Below, one piece after another: positions 35,028 to 46,199 of a stretch of DNA of 64,000 nt. Source of the stretch: Watersipora subatra. Lineage: Eukaryota; Bryozoa; Gymnolaemata; Cheilostomatida; Watersiporidae. The stretch covers positions 63,662,728 to 63,726,727 of the forward strand of contig NC_088716.1 in NCBI RefSeq assembly GCF_963576615.1, written 5' to 3'. The notes beneath the pieces are model-generated. The model was not told the DNA's origin and searched no databases. It saw only the letters and a list, made by a program, of their open reading frames with translations. Position 1 is the stretch's first letter. The number at the start of each line of letters is the position of its first letter. The position numbers and the translations under genes were made by a program.

Positions 35028-38000
35028 TTATTCACTGTCTGGTTTGTCATTATCCATCCAGCTAGAAGACGACTCCGAAAATTTTGTGAGGCTTGAATTA
35101 CATATAGGAGGCTCTGAAACGAAAAATATATGTAAAGATGTGCTTTATATATTAGTTAGTTTATTAACTAAATGTAAAAATTACAAAAAAAAGAAATCAT
35201 CTGATTTCCTCATCGTGATGATCATCTGATCAAATCTATGATTTGATCAGATCTATGATATGATCACCCAAGTATGTGGAAAACATAAAACTATTACTGC
35301 AGTTTGTCAAAAGCAGAAACTACAAGAAGCTTTATATAAATAGAAACGGTGATGCGTGTTAAAGTGTATGTATACATGGAACGGTAGAATGCATCAATGA
35401 CATGAAGGAAACTGTAAAACCAAATAAAAATAAAGACATTCACTATAAACTATCAAATTAGAAAAATATACAAAAAATGTAATGTTATAAAATTTACTAG
35501 TTATGGAGTTGTGTTGCCTTGCCGATAGTTCTCGGGTGTACAAGTCTGTTGGTATACAAACCTGGAGCTATAAGATTGAGTGTCTGATGCAGTATGATGG
35601 CTGTTAGCCCCCATATTTTGTAATTACCGCCCAAAAATATGGGGGTTGTATAGCCCCCTGCTGGTGGAGGTGAATATGTTGTCTGAGCAAAGTTCTTTGC
35701 TGAACAAAGAGAGAGAATGTCTCGTGTAAAGACGCAATCAACCTGAAAATAAAAGATTTGTAATTACATATGAAAGATGCGATCAAACTAAAATAACAGC
35801 AGGGCACTGAAAACAGGTTGGATGACAAGCGCAGGCTATAACCTCTAGAGGTAGGGGCAGGGGTAACCTATGGCTCTTAAGCCATATGTGGCTCTTTTGA
35901 TGATTGCATCTGGCCCTTTGATAAATCAGTGGAGAAATAATCCATAAATTGGCTGTTAATTTAATCAACATAATAATGCAAATAATGCTGAAATTACAGT
36001 AATAAAAATCGAAATGAAAAATAACGTCAGTTTAATAAAGTTATATTTTCATTTGCAACTTTTTGATGTGGCGCTCGCAGCAGTTTCTAGTTATGAGAGT
36101 TTCTAGTGCTTTCTGTACTACTCTCTGCGCTGGCTGAACAGAGACCGCACTAGTCAGTTTTAGACCAAAAGGTAAACCCTTCAAACCAAAAAACGGCAAA
36201 AAGAAAAAATTGTAATTTGAACTCTAAAATTGTTTAAACATACTAAATTTGCTGGTCTTGCTTTTCAATTTTGTTTTCGAAATTTGAAATATACATACGG
36301 GTATCTAAGAATTAAATTTTGAAACATGTGGGTGTTTTTGGCTCTCTCAGTCAAAAACGTTCCTGACCCCTGCTCTAGATGACTGATACAGTATTTCAGC
36401 ATGTCATTACTGATACAGTATGTCAGCATGTCAATACTGATACAGTATGTCAGCATGTCATTACTGATACAGTATGTCAGCATGTCATTTCTGATACAGT
36501 ATGTTAACATGTCCCTACTGGTACAGTATGTCAGCATATCATTACTGATACAGTATGTCAGCATGTCATAACTGATACAGTATGTCACCATGTCATAACT
36601 GATACAGTATGTCAACATGTCATTACTGATACAGTATGTCAGCATGTCATAACTGATACAGTATGTCACCATGTCATTACTGATACAGTATGTTAGCATG
36701 TCATAACTGATACAGTATGTCAGCATGTAATAACTGATACAGTATGTCAGCATGCCATAACTGATACAGTATGTCAGCATGTCATTACTGATACAGTATG
36801 TTTGCATGTCCTTACTGATATAGTATGTAAGTATGTCGCTATGCCTACAGCATGTCAGTATGTCACAACAGCTACAGTATGTCACTATGGCTACAGCATG
36901 TCAGTATGTCACTACGGCTACAGCTTGTCAGTATGTCACTATGGCTACAGCATGTCAGTATGTCACTACGGCTACAGCTTTTCAGTATGCCACTATGGCT
37001 ACAGCATGTCAGTATGTCACTACGGCTACAGCTTGTCAGTGTGTCATATCTCTGCACCTTTGACATTACTATAGCGTTAATTCTGTAATTACTAGACGTA
37101 CTTTAGAAAACAAAATTAGATAAATTCACTGATGGTTCTCAGACATACCTCATCGTAGTTGAGCTCAAAATTTTCCACATCAATTTTTCCTAAATTAGCT
37201 AGAATTGGAGTTATCTGCACATCGCCAGTCTAAAATATGAGTGAAAATGTCATGAAACCAAAGCAAAAAATTGTACAATTGTACAAGTCTACCGGCAAAT
37301 AATTTATAGACCTGGATTATTGAATAGTTACTGCTTTCAGCAGTCAGCAAGAGATTGTCACTTGTAAACCATGTGGCATCTCTGCTATGACCTATGACCT
37401 ATGCTCTGCCACTGATACCTCTTTTTAATTTAACTATGCACTGCTCACTACTCAACAACTGTATGATATATTATATGATATGATCGTATGCTATTATTAC
37501 ATCAATTGTCAAAAACTTCTGCCTCATCTTGCATTTGCATAGACACTCCAAGAACAAGAAAGAGCTACTTGTAAAGCACTTGCAAACGAGACATAGAACT
37601 CGAACTTTGTAAATGTAAGGTTCATGAGGAAAAATAATCAGGTAATAGTAAGGTAAGGGTAGTATAAGAACATAGCCTGTAAGGTAATGGTAGTATAAGA
37701 ACATACCCTGTAAGGTAATGGTAGTATAAGAACATACCCTGTAAGGTAATAGTAGTATAAGAACATACCCTGTAAGGTAATGGTAGTGTAAGAACATACC
37801 CTGTAAGGTAATAGTAGTATAAGAACATACCCTGTAAGGTAATGGTAGTATAAGAACATACCCTGTAAGGTAATAGTAGTATAAGAACATACCCTGTAAA
37901 GTAATGGTAGTATAGGAACATACCCTGTAAGGTAATAGTAGTATAAGAACATAGCCTGTAAGGTAATGGTAGTATAAGAACATACCCTGTAAGGTAATGG

Positions 38001-41000
38001 TAGTATAAGAACATACCCTGTAAGGTAATAGTAGTATAAGAACATACCCTGTAAAGTAATGGTAGTATAGGAACATACCCTGTAAGGTAATGGTAGTATA
38101 AGAACATACCCTGTAAGGTAATGGTAGTAAAAACACATACCCTGTAAGGTAATGGTAGTATAAGAACATACCCTGTAAGGTAAAGGCAGTATAAGAACAT
38201 ACCCTGTAAGGTAATGGTAGTATAAGAACATACCCTGTAAAGTAATAGTAGTATAAGAACATACCCTGTAAGGCAATGGTAGTATAAGAACATACCCTGT
38301 AAGGTAATGGTAGTATAAGAACATACCCTGTAAGGTAATGGTAGTATAAGAACATACCCTGCAAGGTAATGGTAGTATAAGAACATATCCTGTAAGGTAA
38401 TAGTAGTATAAGAACATACCCTGTAAGGTAATAGTAGTATAAGAACATACCCTGTAAGGTAATGGTAGTGTAAGAACATACCCTGTAAGGTAATGGTAGT
38501 GTAAGAACATACCCTGTAAGGTAATGGTAGTATAAGAACATACCCTGTAAGGTAATGGTAGTATAAGAACATACCCTGTAAGGTAATAGTAGTATAAGAA
38601 CATACCCTGTAAGGTAATGGTAGTATAAGAACATACCCTGTAAGGCAATGGTAGTATAAGAACATACCCTGTAAGGTAATGGTAGTATAAGAACATACCC
38701 TGTAAGGTAATGGTAGTATAAGAACATACCCTGCAAGGTAATGGTAGTATAAGAACATATCCTGTAAGGTAATAGTAGTATAAGAACATACCCTGTAAGG
38801 TAATAGTAGTATAAGAACATACCCTGTAAGGTAATGGTAGTGTAAGAACATACCCTGTAAGGTATTGGTAGTATAAGAACATATCCTGTAAGGTAATAGT
38901 AGTATTAGAACATACCCTGTAAGGTAATGGTAGTATAAGAACATACCCAGTAAGGTGATGGTAGTATAAGAACATACCTTGTAAGGTAATGGTCATATAA
39001 GACCATACCCTGTAAGGTAATAGTAGTATAAGAACATACCCTGTAAGGTAATGGTAGTATAAGAACATACCCTGTAAGGTAATGGTAGTATAAGAACATA
39101 TCCTGTAAGGTAATGGTAGTATAAGAACATACCCTGTAAGGTTATGGTAGTATAAGAACATACTCTGTAAGGTAATAGTAGTATAAGAACATACCCAGTA
39201 AGGTAATGGTAGTATAAGAACATACCCTGTAAGGCAATAGTAGTATAAGAACATACTCTGTAAGGTAATCGTAGTATAAGAACATACCCTGTAAGGCAAT
39301 AGTAGTATAAGAACATACCCTGTAAGGTTATGGTAGTATAAGAACATACCCTGTAAGGTAATAGTAGTATAAGAACATACTCTGTAAGGTAATGTTAGTA
39401 TAAGAACATACTCTGTAAGGTAATAGTAGTATAAGAACATACTCTGTAAGGTAATCGTAGCATAAGAACATACCCTGTAAGGTAATGGTAGCATAAGAAC
39501 ATACCCTGTAAGGCAATGGTAGCATAGGACCCCAGACATCAACATTTCCTAAATCTAGTCCTAATTCTTCCTCGCTTTCCCGCAGTGCTGTAGCCACAGA
39601 ATCAGTGTCACCTTCGCTCACCATACCTCCAGGAAAGCTAATAGGCATGGGAAATTATCGTCAATGAATATCAGATGAAGGAAAATCTATGGCTGTGAAT
39701 GTCCCTATGTACAATAATTATGATTAAAAGATAAGATGGTGTGCTGGATGCAACGATACTAAAAAAGAAAGTATATAAGAAATAATTTTGATGATTACCT
39801 GCGCCCATTTGAATAAATCAAGAAAAGACAACTAGAGCTGTCTATGACAACTTTTTTCGCACATACTTGCACAATATATTCACACAATAGCAGTCACTTC
39901 CTTTGTCTAAATTGTAGTAACTAGTATTACAAGAAAATCATACAGGTGATACTATAGTACTACAAGTATATTATACAGGTGATACTATAGTACTAGTATT
40001 ACATCATTTATCATATTATCATTTATACCTGATTTGGCCAGCGTGGTTTCGTAGATTATTTGATCTGAGAGTAAACACAATGGAGGGCTGACAATCTACG
40101 AAACACATTGGTATGAGCACAGCGGCTTGCTTGCTGACTCCACTATCCTCAGATTTTTTTGTCTTTAATGAGCTCTTCAAGGCTTGTAACTACATTGCGA
40201 AGGCAAGAATTAATAGGTATCAAAGCTGCATACTGTGCCATAAGCCACAAACATAACAAAAATGAATGGTTCAGCTTATAAGGTAATATATACATACCGG
40301 TAATCATAGGTAGAGTATCATGTAATAGTTTATATGATATACATACTAGTAATCATAGGTAGATTATCTTGTTATAGTTTATATGATATACATACTAGTA
40401 ATCATAGGGAGAGTATCATGTTATAGTTTATATGATGTACATGCTAGTAATCATAGGTAGAGTATCATGTTATAGTTTATATGATATACATACTGATAAT
40501 CATAGGTAGAGTATCATGTTATAGTTTATATGATGTACATACCAGTAATCATAGGTAGATTATCTTGTTATAGTTTATATGATATACATACTGATAATCA
40601 TAGGTAGAGTATCATGTTATAGTTTATATGATGTACATACCAGTAATCATAGGTAAAGTATCATGTTATAGTTTATATGATATACATACTAATAATCATA
40701 GGTAGAGTATCACGTTATAGTTTATATGATGTACATACCAGTAATCATAGGTAAAGTATCATGTTATAGTTTATATGATATACATGCTAGTAATCATAGG
40801 TAGAGTATCATGTTATAGTTTATATGATATCGATACCAGTAATCATAGGTAGAGTATCACATTATAGTTTATATGATGTACATACCAGTAATCATAGGTA
40901 AAGTATCATGTCATAGTTTATATGATGTACATACCAGTAATCATAGGTAAAGTATCATGTTATAGTTTATATGATATACATACTAGTAATCATAGATAGA

Positions 41001-41408
41001 GTATCATGTTATAGTTTATATGATATACATACCAGTAATCATAAGTAGAGTATCATGTTATAGTTTATATGATATACATACTAGTAATCATAGATAGAGT
41101 ATCATGTTATAGTTTATATGATATACATACCAGTAATCATAAGTAGAGTATCATGTTATAGTTTATATGATATACATACCAGTAATCATAGGTAGCTTAT
41201 TATATTATAATGATAAAGGCATCCAAATAAAATGTCTACTATCAGAGTTTCAATACCAGTATTTAACAAAGAGACTCACTTGAGCTTTGCATCTCTTTTT
41301 ATTACTTTCAGAGAGAAGGTCAACACGATCTAGACTGCTGCCTGTCCTTCTTATACAGCCCACTACCTGCAGTAGGATACACAAAATGAAACTCATCTCA
41401 CTGGCCAT
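35028..41408 (-). CDS. NUDT8: NUDT8-type Nudix coenzyme A diphosphatase, complete
   Basis: Six exons: 41408-41280, 40189-40029, 39637-39505, 37229-37149, 35742-35562, 35113-35028. Phases 0, 2, 0, 0, 1 all join; total 771 nt, 256 residues. The start is the first ATG after an in-frame stop (MASEMSF), followed by a hydrophobic stretch and GCIRR, a plausible mitochondrial presequence. Exon 2 carries VFTLRSNNLRNHAGQI, joined to SFPGGMV in exon 3: the CoA-Nudix signature (LRxHxGxxSFPGG). The Nudix helix follows with ALRESEEELGLD, supplying the metal-binding REXXEE glutamates. Exon 4 has ITPILANLGKIDV; exon 5 has VFTRDILSLC and IWGLTAIILHQTLNLIAPG, as in NUDT7/NUDT8 homologues. The family splits CoA and acyl-CoA to phosphopantetheine plus 3',5'-ADP. 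Introns 1, 3 and 4 are filled with minisatellites; the one in intron 3 starts at the donor itself. Confidence 0.9.
36388..36835. repeat. 27-bp minisatellite (TGATACAGTATGTCAGCATG)
   Basis: About 16 units of 27 bp in intron 4 of NUDT8. It passes directly into a second, related 27-bp array. Confidence 0.95.
36836..37050. repeat. Second 27-bp minisatellite (GGCTACAGCATGTCAGTATG)
   Basis: About eight units of 27 bp, alternating between a CTATGGCTACAGCATGTC form and a CTACGGCTACAGCTTGTC form, giving a 54-bp higher-order repeat. It shares AGTATGTC and CATGTCA words with the preceding array. Confidence 0.93.
37640..39531. repeat. 31-bp minisatellite made of an exon end plus its 5' splice site
   Basis: About 61 units of 31 bp. 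On the minus strand each unit is CTACCATTACCTTACAGG followed by GTATGTTCTTATA. The first unit is the actual 3' end of NUDT8 exon 3 (codons for LPLPYR) and its donor. All later units repeat both the coding end and the donor. The array is open in every frame on the minus strand (false ORFs of 449, 440 and 635 codons), so splicing at a later unit would not meet a stop. Confidence 0.97.
40285..41205. repeat. 49-bp minisatellite in NUDT8 intron 1
   Basis: About 19 units of 49 bp containing TAATCATAGGTAGAGTATCA and TGTTATAGTTTATATGATAT. Minus-strand units include GGTATGTATAT, a donor-like word, but no exon-derived part. Confidence 0.96.
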
Positions 41409-41409
41409 C

Positions 41410-41962
41410 TCACAACTCTATTTCCTAATATCTTTCCATCATATTTCTATGCTTTTAAATCGACTCCGTCATCCTTAAACTCGTTTACCTTGACCTCTGG
41501 TTCTTCCTGCTTTATCTAGCCCTACTCTGTCTGTAGAAAGAGCTCTACTATAAAATAGGAAGGTATGTAATCGCCAGAGTTAGGTTGACTCATTGTGAGT
41601 TTTGCCCAAACTTGGCCTGAAAGTTTCATGCAAAGTTTTACTGGTAAGTGAAAAGAATTTCATTTTTATTCATTAGAAAATTAAAAAAAATAATCGTTGG
41701 CTGAAGTGACTGAACTTTAGAGACAACCTAGCATCTGTTTCGGTGCAACAGGCATAATAAGCTCTATTAGAAAGAAAGTTGGCTAGAAAACACTTACAGT
41801 TAATTCCTGCAACTTCATGGGTAGTCTGAAAGTTAGAGAGCTCATCTTCCTGAAATTATACAGAATAATCATTGCATCACATCAATAAACATAAATCTAT
41901 AACAGTAGCATATATGTTATATACATATATATATAACATATATACGTGTAGCTATATATATA
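41410..41962. other. 5' flank of NUDT8
   Basis: Single-copy-looking AT-rich sequence upstream of the NUDT8 start on the minus strand. It should contain the promoter. No TATA or initiator element could be assigned. TA-rich near 41920-41968. Confidence 0.4.
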
Positions 41963-42004
41963 TATATAAGCAAATTTGAGTCAAAGTTCCCAAAATGGTT
42001 AAAG

Positions 42005-42058
42005 CATTTTACCACTAGATAGTTTCGTGCATAGTAGGTGCACTCTTCAGGTAAAATG
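42005..42058 (-). ncRNA. Hammerhead ribozyme motif, cleavage site altered
   Basis: Stem I CATTTTAC/GTAAAATG (8 perfect pairs), CTGAAGA, stem II GTGCA/TGCAC, GAAA and stem III ACTA/TAGT are all present. The nucleotide at the cleavage position is G, where an active hammerhead needs A, C or U, so this copy is probably inactive. Confidence 0.65.
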
Positions 42059-42215
42059 ACCAAAGGTTGGTAAAATGTATAAACGAAAGCACAGACTGGA
42101 TCACATTACATGAATTCTGTTACCATACAACATTCGTTTATAGTGTCTTTTAATCCTATTTATTTTAAACCTATAATTGCTTAGCTTGCGTTTATACATT
42201 TTACCAACCTTAGGT

Positions 42216-42269
42216 CATTTTACCTGAAGAGTGCACATACTATGCATGAAACTATTTAGTAGTAAAATG
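42216..42269 (+). ncRNA. Hammerhead ribozyme, type I-like minimal form
   Basis: Same structure as its mirror copy: stem I CATTTTAC/GTAAAATG, CTGAAGA, stem II GTGCA/TGCAT with one G-T pair, GAAA, stem III ACTA/TAGT with loop TT. Here the cleavage-site base is A, which is permitted. Confidence 0.75.
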
Positions 42270-42388
42270 CTTTAACCATGTTGGTAACTTTTACTCAAAT
42301 TTGATTTTAGTCAGCTCTAGTTTTACTATTGAGCAATTTTTCAAATGATGCGATAATCCTTCATATATATATATATATATATATATAT

Positions 42389-43556
42389 AACTAACTAGAG
42401 TGTGGAATAGGTTAATGTTACTTATCTTTGTTCCAGATTGATGTTTTATTCTGGGGTCACGACAGGTCTGTTTCGTGCTGGTGCACTCTTCAGGTGACTT
42501 GTGTTGAATGGCGGGTGGAGTTGCCTCTCCTGATGTTGTTGGTGGTGTCTGTAGCTCCGCCTCTGCCTGGATCGTATTGGCTGAGTAGGTATTTCTTGGA
42601 GTGTCTGCATGTATTGTTTATTTCATTTCTTTTGTTTAAGGTGGCTGTTTCTGGCCTGCAAATGATGTAATATTTTTCACTAAGGCACAGATGACATTTC
42701 TTTGTTTGGTTTGAATAAGGTCTAGCTTTCTGCATAATTTTCCATTTAATCCTGTAGCTTGCATTGTCATTCTTAAGTTTCCAGATGTGTTTACTAAGTT
42801 CTGTGCTGTTTTGCTTGTCACTGTGTGTGAAAGAGGCTGTGTGGTTTCTAAATCTGGATTTGAAGTCGGTTGTGCATAGTCCTATGTAGGTGCTCTCGGT
42901 GCCCGTATCTTCTCTAGTCACTATGGCCTGGTATATTATGTTTGTGGTTAAGCAGTTTCCATCTAGTGGGCAGTTGTTCCTTACTCTACAATTGCAGGCC
43001 CTGTTTGTAGTTGTGCTCTGCTGGCTGCTCAGCAGGCGTCTGTTGTGTGAATCTATGTGCTGTTTCATGTTCGGCATGCAAGAGTAGCTGAGTTTTAGTG
43101 TGTGTCTGTTAAATACTTTGTGCAGTGAATGGGTAGGCGGGAAACATGTATCTATAATGTTTATAAATTTTCTGCCTATATTTGTCTGTACGTCGGCGTT
43201 AAAAGGGGGGTTGTACCATGTTACGGGTCGCTTACGCTGTCTCTTGTTAGTCGCTGGCTGGGTCGGGATGTGTTTATATTTAAGTGTATGGTTATAACCA
43301 CTGTCATTGAGTGCTTTTTGGTAAGGGGGTGCTGCTTTGCTAAATTCATGCTCATTACTGGACAGTGTAGTTAGTCGCAAATTAATGTTGTGTGGTAGAT
43401 TTTTTATTACAGTAGGTGGGTGGTTACTGTTTTTGTGGACATAGAGTGTTGTATTGCTAGGTTTGGCATAGGGTGAGTAAGTGTTTGCATTAAGGTTAAA
43501 GGTTACGTCAAGGAAATTTACAGACTTTTTATTAGCTTCGATGGTTAATTTCAGAG
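42389..43556 (-). mobile_element. Penelope-like element, 5'-truncated, RT end plus GIY-YIG
   Basis: The minus-strand frame is open from 43556 to the stop at 42490. It begins inside the RT C-terminal part (SVNFLDVTFNLNANTY, then NSNHPPTVIKNLPHNINLRL and NEHEFSKAAPPYQKALNDSG). It continues through a linker (CNCRVRNNCPLDGNCL) to a GIY-YIG endonuclease (TYIGLCTTDFKSRFRNH, with ELSKHIWKLK). The order RT then GIY-YIG defines Penelope-like elements. There are no frameshifts in 355 codons. The catalytic RT core is missing through truncation. An inverted partial copy adjoins at 43553. A hammerhead lies 3' of the stop. Confidence 0.9.
42456..42498 (-). ncRNA. Hammerhead ribozyme of the Penelope-like element (left copy)
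   Basis: Stem I GTCAC/GTGAC, CTGAAGA, stem II GTGC/GCAC with loop ACCA, GAAA, stem III ACAG/CTGT with loop AC, and C at the cleavage site. All invariant positions are intact. It overlaps the last codons of the GIY-YIG frame, so the ribozyme and the coding end share sequence. Confidence 0.85.
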
Positions 43557-44188
43557 CACAACTACAAACAGGGCCTGCAATTGTAGAGTAAGGAACAACT
43601 GCCCACTAGATGGAAACTGCTTAACCACAAACATAATATACCAGGCCATAGTGACTAGAGAAGATACGGGCACCGAGAGCACCTACATAGGACTATGCAC
43701 AACCGACTTCAAATCCAGATTTAGAAACCACACAGCCTCTTTCACACACAGTGACAAGCAAAACAGCACAGAACTTAGTAAACACATCTGGAAACTTAAG
43801 AATGACAATGCAAGCTACAGGATTAAATGGAAAATTATGCAGAAAGCTAGACCTTATTCAAACCAAACAAAGAAATGTCATCTGTGCCTTAGTGAAAAAT
43901 ATTACATCATTTGCAGGCCAGAAACAGCCACCTTAAACAAAAGAAATGAAATAAACAATACATGCAGACACTCCAAGAAATACCTACTCAGCCAATACGA
44001 TCCAGGCAGAGGCGGAGCTACAGACACCACCAACAACATCAGGAGAGGCAACTCCACCCGCCATTCAACACAAGTCACCTGAAGAGTGCACCAGCACGAA
44101 ACAGACCTGTCGTGACCCCAGAATAAAACATCAATCTGGAACAAAGATAAGTAACATTAACCTATTCCACACTCTAGTTAGTTATAAC
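43553..44188 (+). mobile_element. Penelope-like element, inverted 3' copy
   Basis: Reverse complement of about 43022-42389 with no difference noticed by eye. The plus-strand frame 43561-44082 encodes the same GIY-YIG end. With the left copy it forms a palindrome of about 1.8 kb with a 530-bp unpaired centre. Both outer ends stop at the same sequence (CACACTCTAGTTAGTTAT). Inverted partial copies at one end are a known trait of Penelope-like insertions. Confidence 0.9.
44074..44116 (+). ncRNA. Hammerhead ribozyme of the Penelope-like element (right copy)
   Basis: Exact reverse-strand twin of the motif at 42456-42498: all conserved core bases, three stems and C at the cleavage site are present. 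Confidence 0.85.
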
Positions 44189-44239
44189 ACTCCGCACTTT
44201 TTAGAGCGTAGAGTGCTGTTAGCAGTAGGCCTGACAACT

Positions 44240-44243
44240 TATC

Positions 44244-44317
<74 letters not shown>
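44240..44317. repeat. (TA)n microsatellite
   Basis: About 35 TA units at the 5' truncation point of the following LINE. Confidence 0.95.
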
Positions 44318-44324
<7 letters not shown>

Positions 44325-45717
44325 GCTAATTCTTAAAAAAGGCCATTCTATGTTCACAGATGGCCTAAGAATGCCAAATGGTACCATTAAAGATATAGAA
44401 GAAGGGTACAAGTACTTGGGGATTATGCAAAGCAACATCAACCACAAAGCCGAGGTATGTCACAAAGCCATTACAGAATACAAGAAACGCCTTCGGCAGG
44501 TCTTACGGAGCCAGCTCAATGCCAAGAACCAAGTCATGGCAATAAATACCTACGCACTGCCAGTAATAAGATATCCAGCAGGCATAATAAAGTGGACTGA
44601 GGAAGCCATCAAAGAAACAGATATAGCAACTCGTAAACTGCTGACCATGCATGGAGCACTCCACCCAAAATCTGACACTACTAGATTGTATCTTGATAGG
44701 AAAAATGGCGGTAGGGGACTCAAAAGTGTACAGCAGACAGTGAAAGAAGAGGAGCAAAGCATCAAAGCATATGCAGCCTCCATGGCCATTTCAGATAAGT
44801 TGCTAGCTGAATTTCAATCGGCTGCTCTTACAACGGACCTACGCCCTGATGATGAGAAAATTGACTGGCACACAAAACCTCTTCATGGTGCTTACCACCA
44901 ACAAATATCTAAGGTTGGCGATCTTCACCAGACATATATGTGGCTGAACAAAGGAAACCTAACGGCCAATACAGAGTCGCTAATCATGGCAGCCCAGGAG
45001 CAAGTGCTCCCAACAAGGCAACTCCAAACAAAAATCTATCACACTAGAGACGATCCTAGATGCAGACTGTGCAAAGATGCGCCTGAGACCATCCAACACA
45101 TCATCAGTGGATGCAAGCAGCTAGCAGAAAACGCATACACTGAGCGGCATAATCATGTTGCAGGTGTTGTGTATAGAAGTCTATGTGATGAGTATGGCCT
45201 TAATAAACCACAACACTGGTGGGAAGCTCCTGGTAAGGTCAATGAAAATGACCGCGCTAAGATCCTCTGGGACTTCTACATCCGAACTGACAAGCATGTC
45301 CTAGCAAACCAACCAGATATAGTGGTGGTAGGCAGGGAAAACAAGAGGGCTACTATAATAGATATAGCAGTACCCAATGACTACAATATAGCCGGCAAAG
45401 AAAAAGAAAAGGTAGAGAAATATCTCCCTCTTGGAGAAGAGATTGAAAAATGCCGGAATGTAAGAACAACTGTAATACCAGTAGTCATTGGGGCACTGGG
45501 CGCAATAACACCGGCGCATAAAATGTGGCTTGCCCAAATACCAACAACAATCAACTCAGGTGAGTTGCAGAAAAGTGCGCTATTGGGAACAGCTAAGATC
45601 TTGAGGCGAGTGCTCAAACTCCCAGGTCTCTGGTAGGAGGCCCGAGTTAGAGCAGAATTTACCACCCATACTGGGTATCCGGGGTGAGGAAACAATTTTA
45701 TATATATATACATGTAT
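44318..45717 (+). mobile_element. LINE with restriction-like endonuclease, 5'-truncated
   Basis: The frame 44323-45636 (437 codons, intact) covers the part after the RT catalytic core: YKYLGIMQSNI, then INTYALPVIRYPAGIIKWT. It continues to a zinc knuckle, C-x2-C-x8-H-x4-C (CRLC...HIISGC), and then a PD-(D/E)XK nuclease (PDIVVVG, TIIDIAVPND). Zinc knuckle plus C-terminal restriction-like nuclease marks the R2/R4/NeSL group of LINEs. The 3' UTR is about 80 bp, ending GGGGTGAGGAAACAATTT and a TA run. There is no catalytic RT motif because of 5' truncation, so it cannot move by itself. Confidence 0.88.
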
Positions 45718-46160
45718 ATACTAGCTGTGCCACCCAGCGTAGCCCGTGTAATAGAAGAGTATTTAGACAGAAAATTGATTTGTATTTAACAAATAACAAC
45801 ATTTGCCATTTTAACTTTCTAACTACATATCATGAGAAATTTTTTGTCTTATAAACAATGAGAAGTAGTGAGAGTTTTGCTATTAGCCAGTTTAATAATG
45901 TGAGCGAACAGCTTCTCGTGACATTATGCTATGACCCGCGTCATACGCAAAGCAGTTAGGTATTGCTCTGATATAATGACTTATATTGGCAGGCTAGCAA
46001 TTTGACTTCCGTAGTCTAGTGGTCAAGGCGTGAGACTGGTGAATGGCTTGGTCTGAGATCGAATCCTCTTCGGTACGGAATATTTATTCCAAGATTTTAA
46101 GATCTATAGCCGGATTTCCGACGAACACACTGACAGACTTTGAGAAATATATATATAGGT
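45718..46160 (+). mobile_element. SINE-like element, full length (reference copy)
   Basis: Head ACTAGCTGTGCCACCCAGCG, then AGCCCGTGTAATAGAAG. Body with ATTTGCCATTTTAACTTT and ACTACATATCATGAGAAA. tRNA-like segment at about 46010-46075 (GTAGTCTAGTGGTCAAGGCG; GAGATCGAATCCTC). End GACAGACTTTGAGAAATATA. The tRNA-like boxes lie about 300 bp downstream of the head, not at the 5' end as in ordinary tRNA SINEs. It is inserted at the TA tail of the preceding LINE. Confidence 0.78.
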
Positions 46161-46199
46161 ATATATGTATATTGGTATGCTGGTATATTTGTAAATTGG

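Larger units (their letters stand above)
41965..42302. mobile_element. Foldback element with two hammerhead ribozymes
   Basis: Left arm 41968-42100 and right arm about 42188-42301 are reverse complements (TTTGAGTCAAAGTT...; TTACCAACCT and CGTTTATACATTTTACC occur mirrored). About 85 bp of unpaired centre separates them. Each arm carries a hammerhead. This is the layout of Penelope-like element ends, but there is no RT. Confidence 0.7.

Noticed and set aside
37471-39648. ORFs of 449, 440 and 635 codons on the minus strand
   Set aside because: They are the NUDT8 intron-3 minisatellite read through. Only 39637-39505 is real exon; extension into the array would need use of a later donor.
45990-46080. 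tRNA gene candidates at this and similar sites (440-530, 2908-3005, 20890-20960, 47640-47715, 55225-55300)
   Set aside because: A-box and B-box words are present but cloverleaf stems and a CCA-ready 3' end are not, and all but one sit in a shared repeat context, so they are SINE parts.
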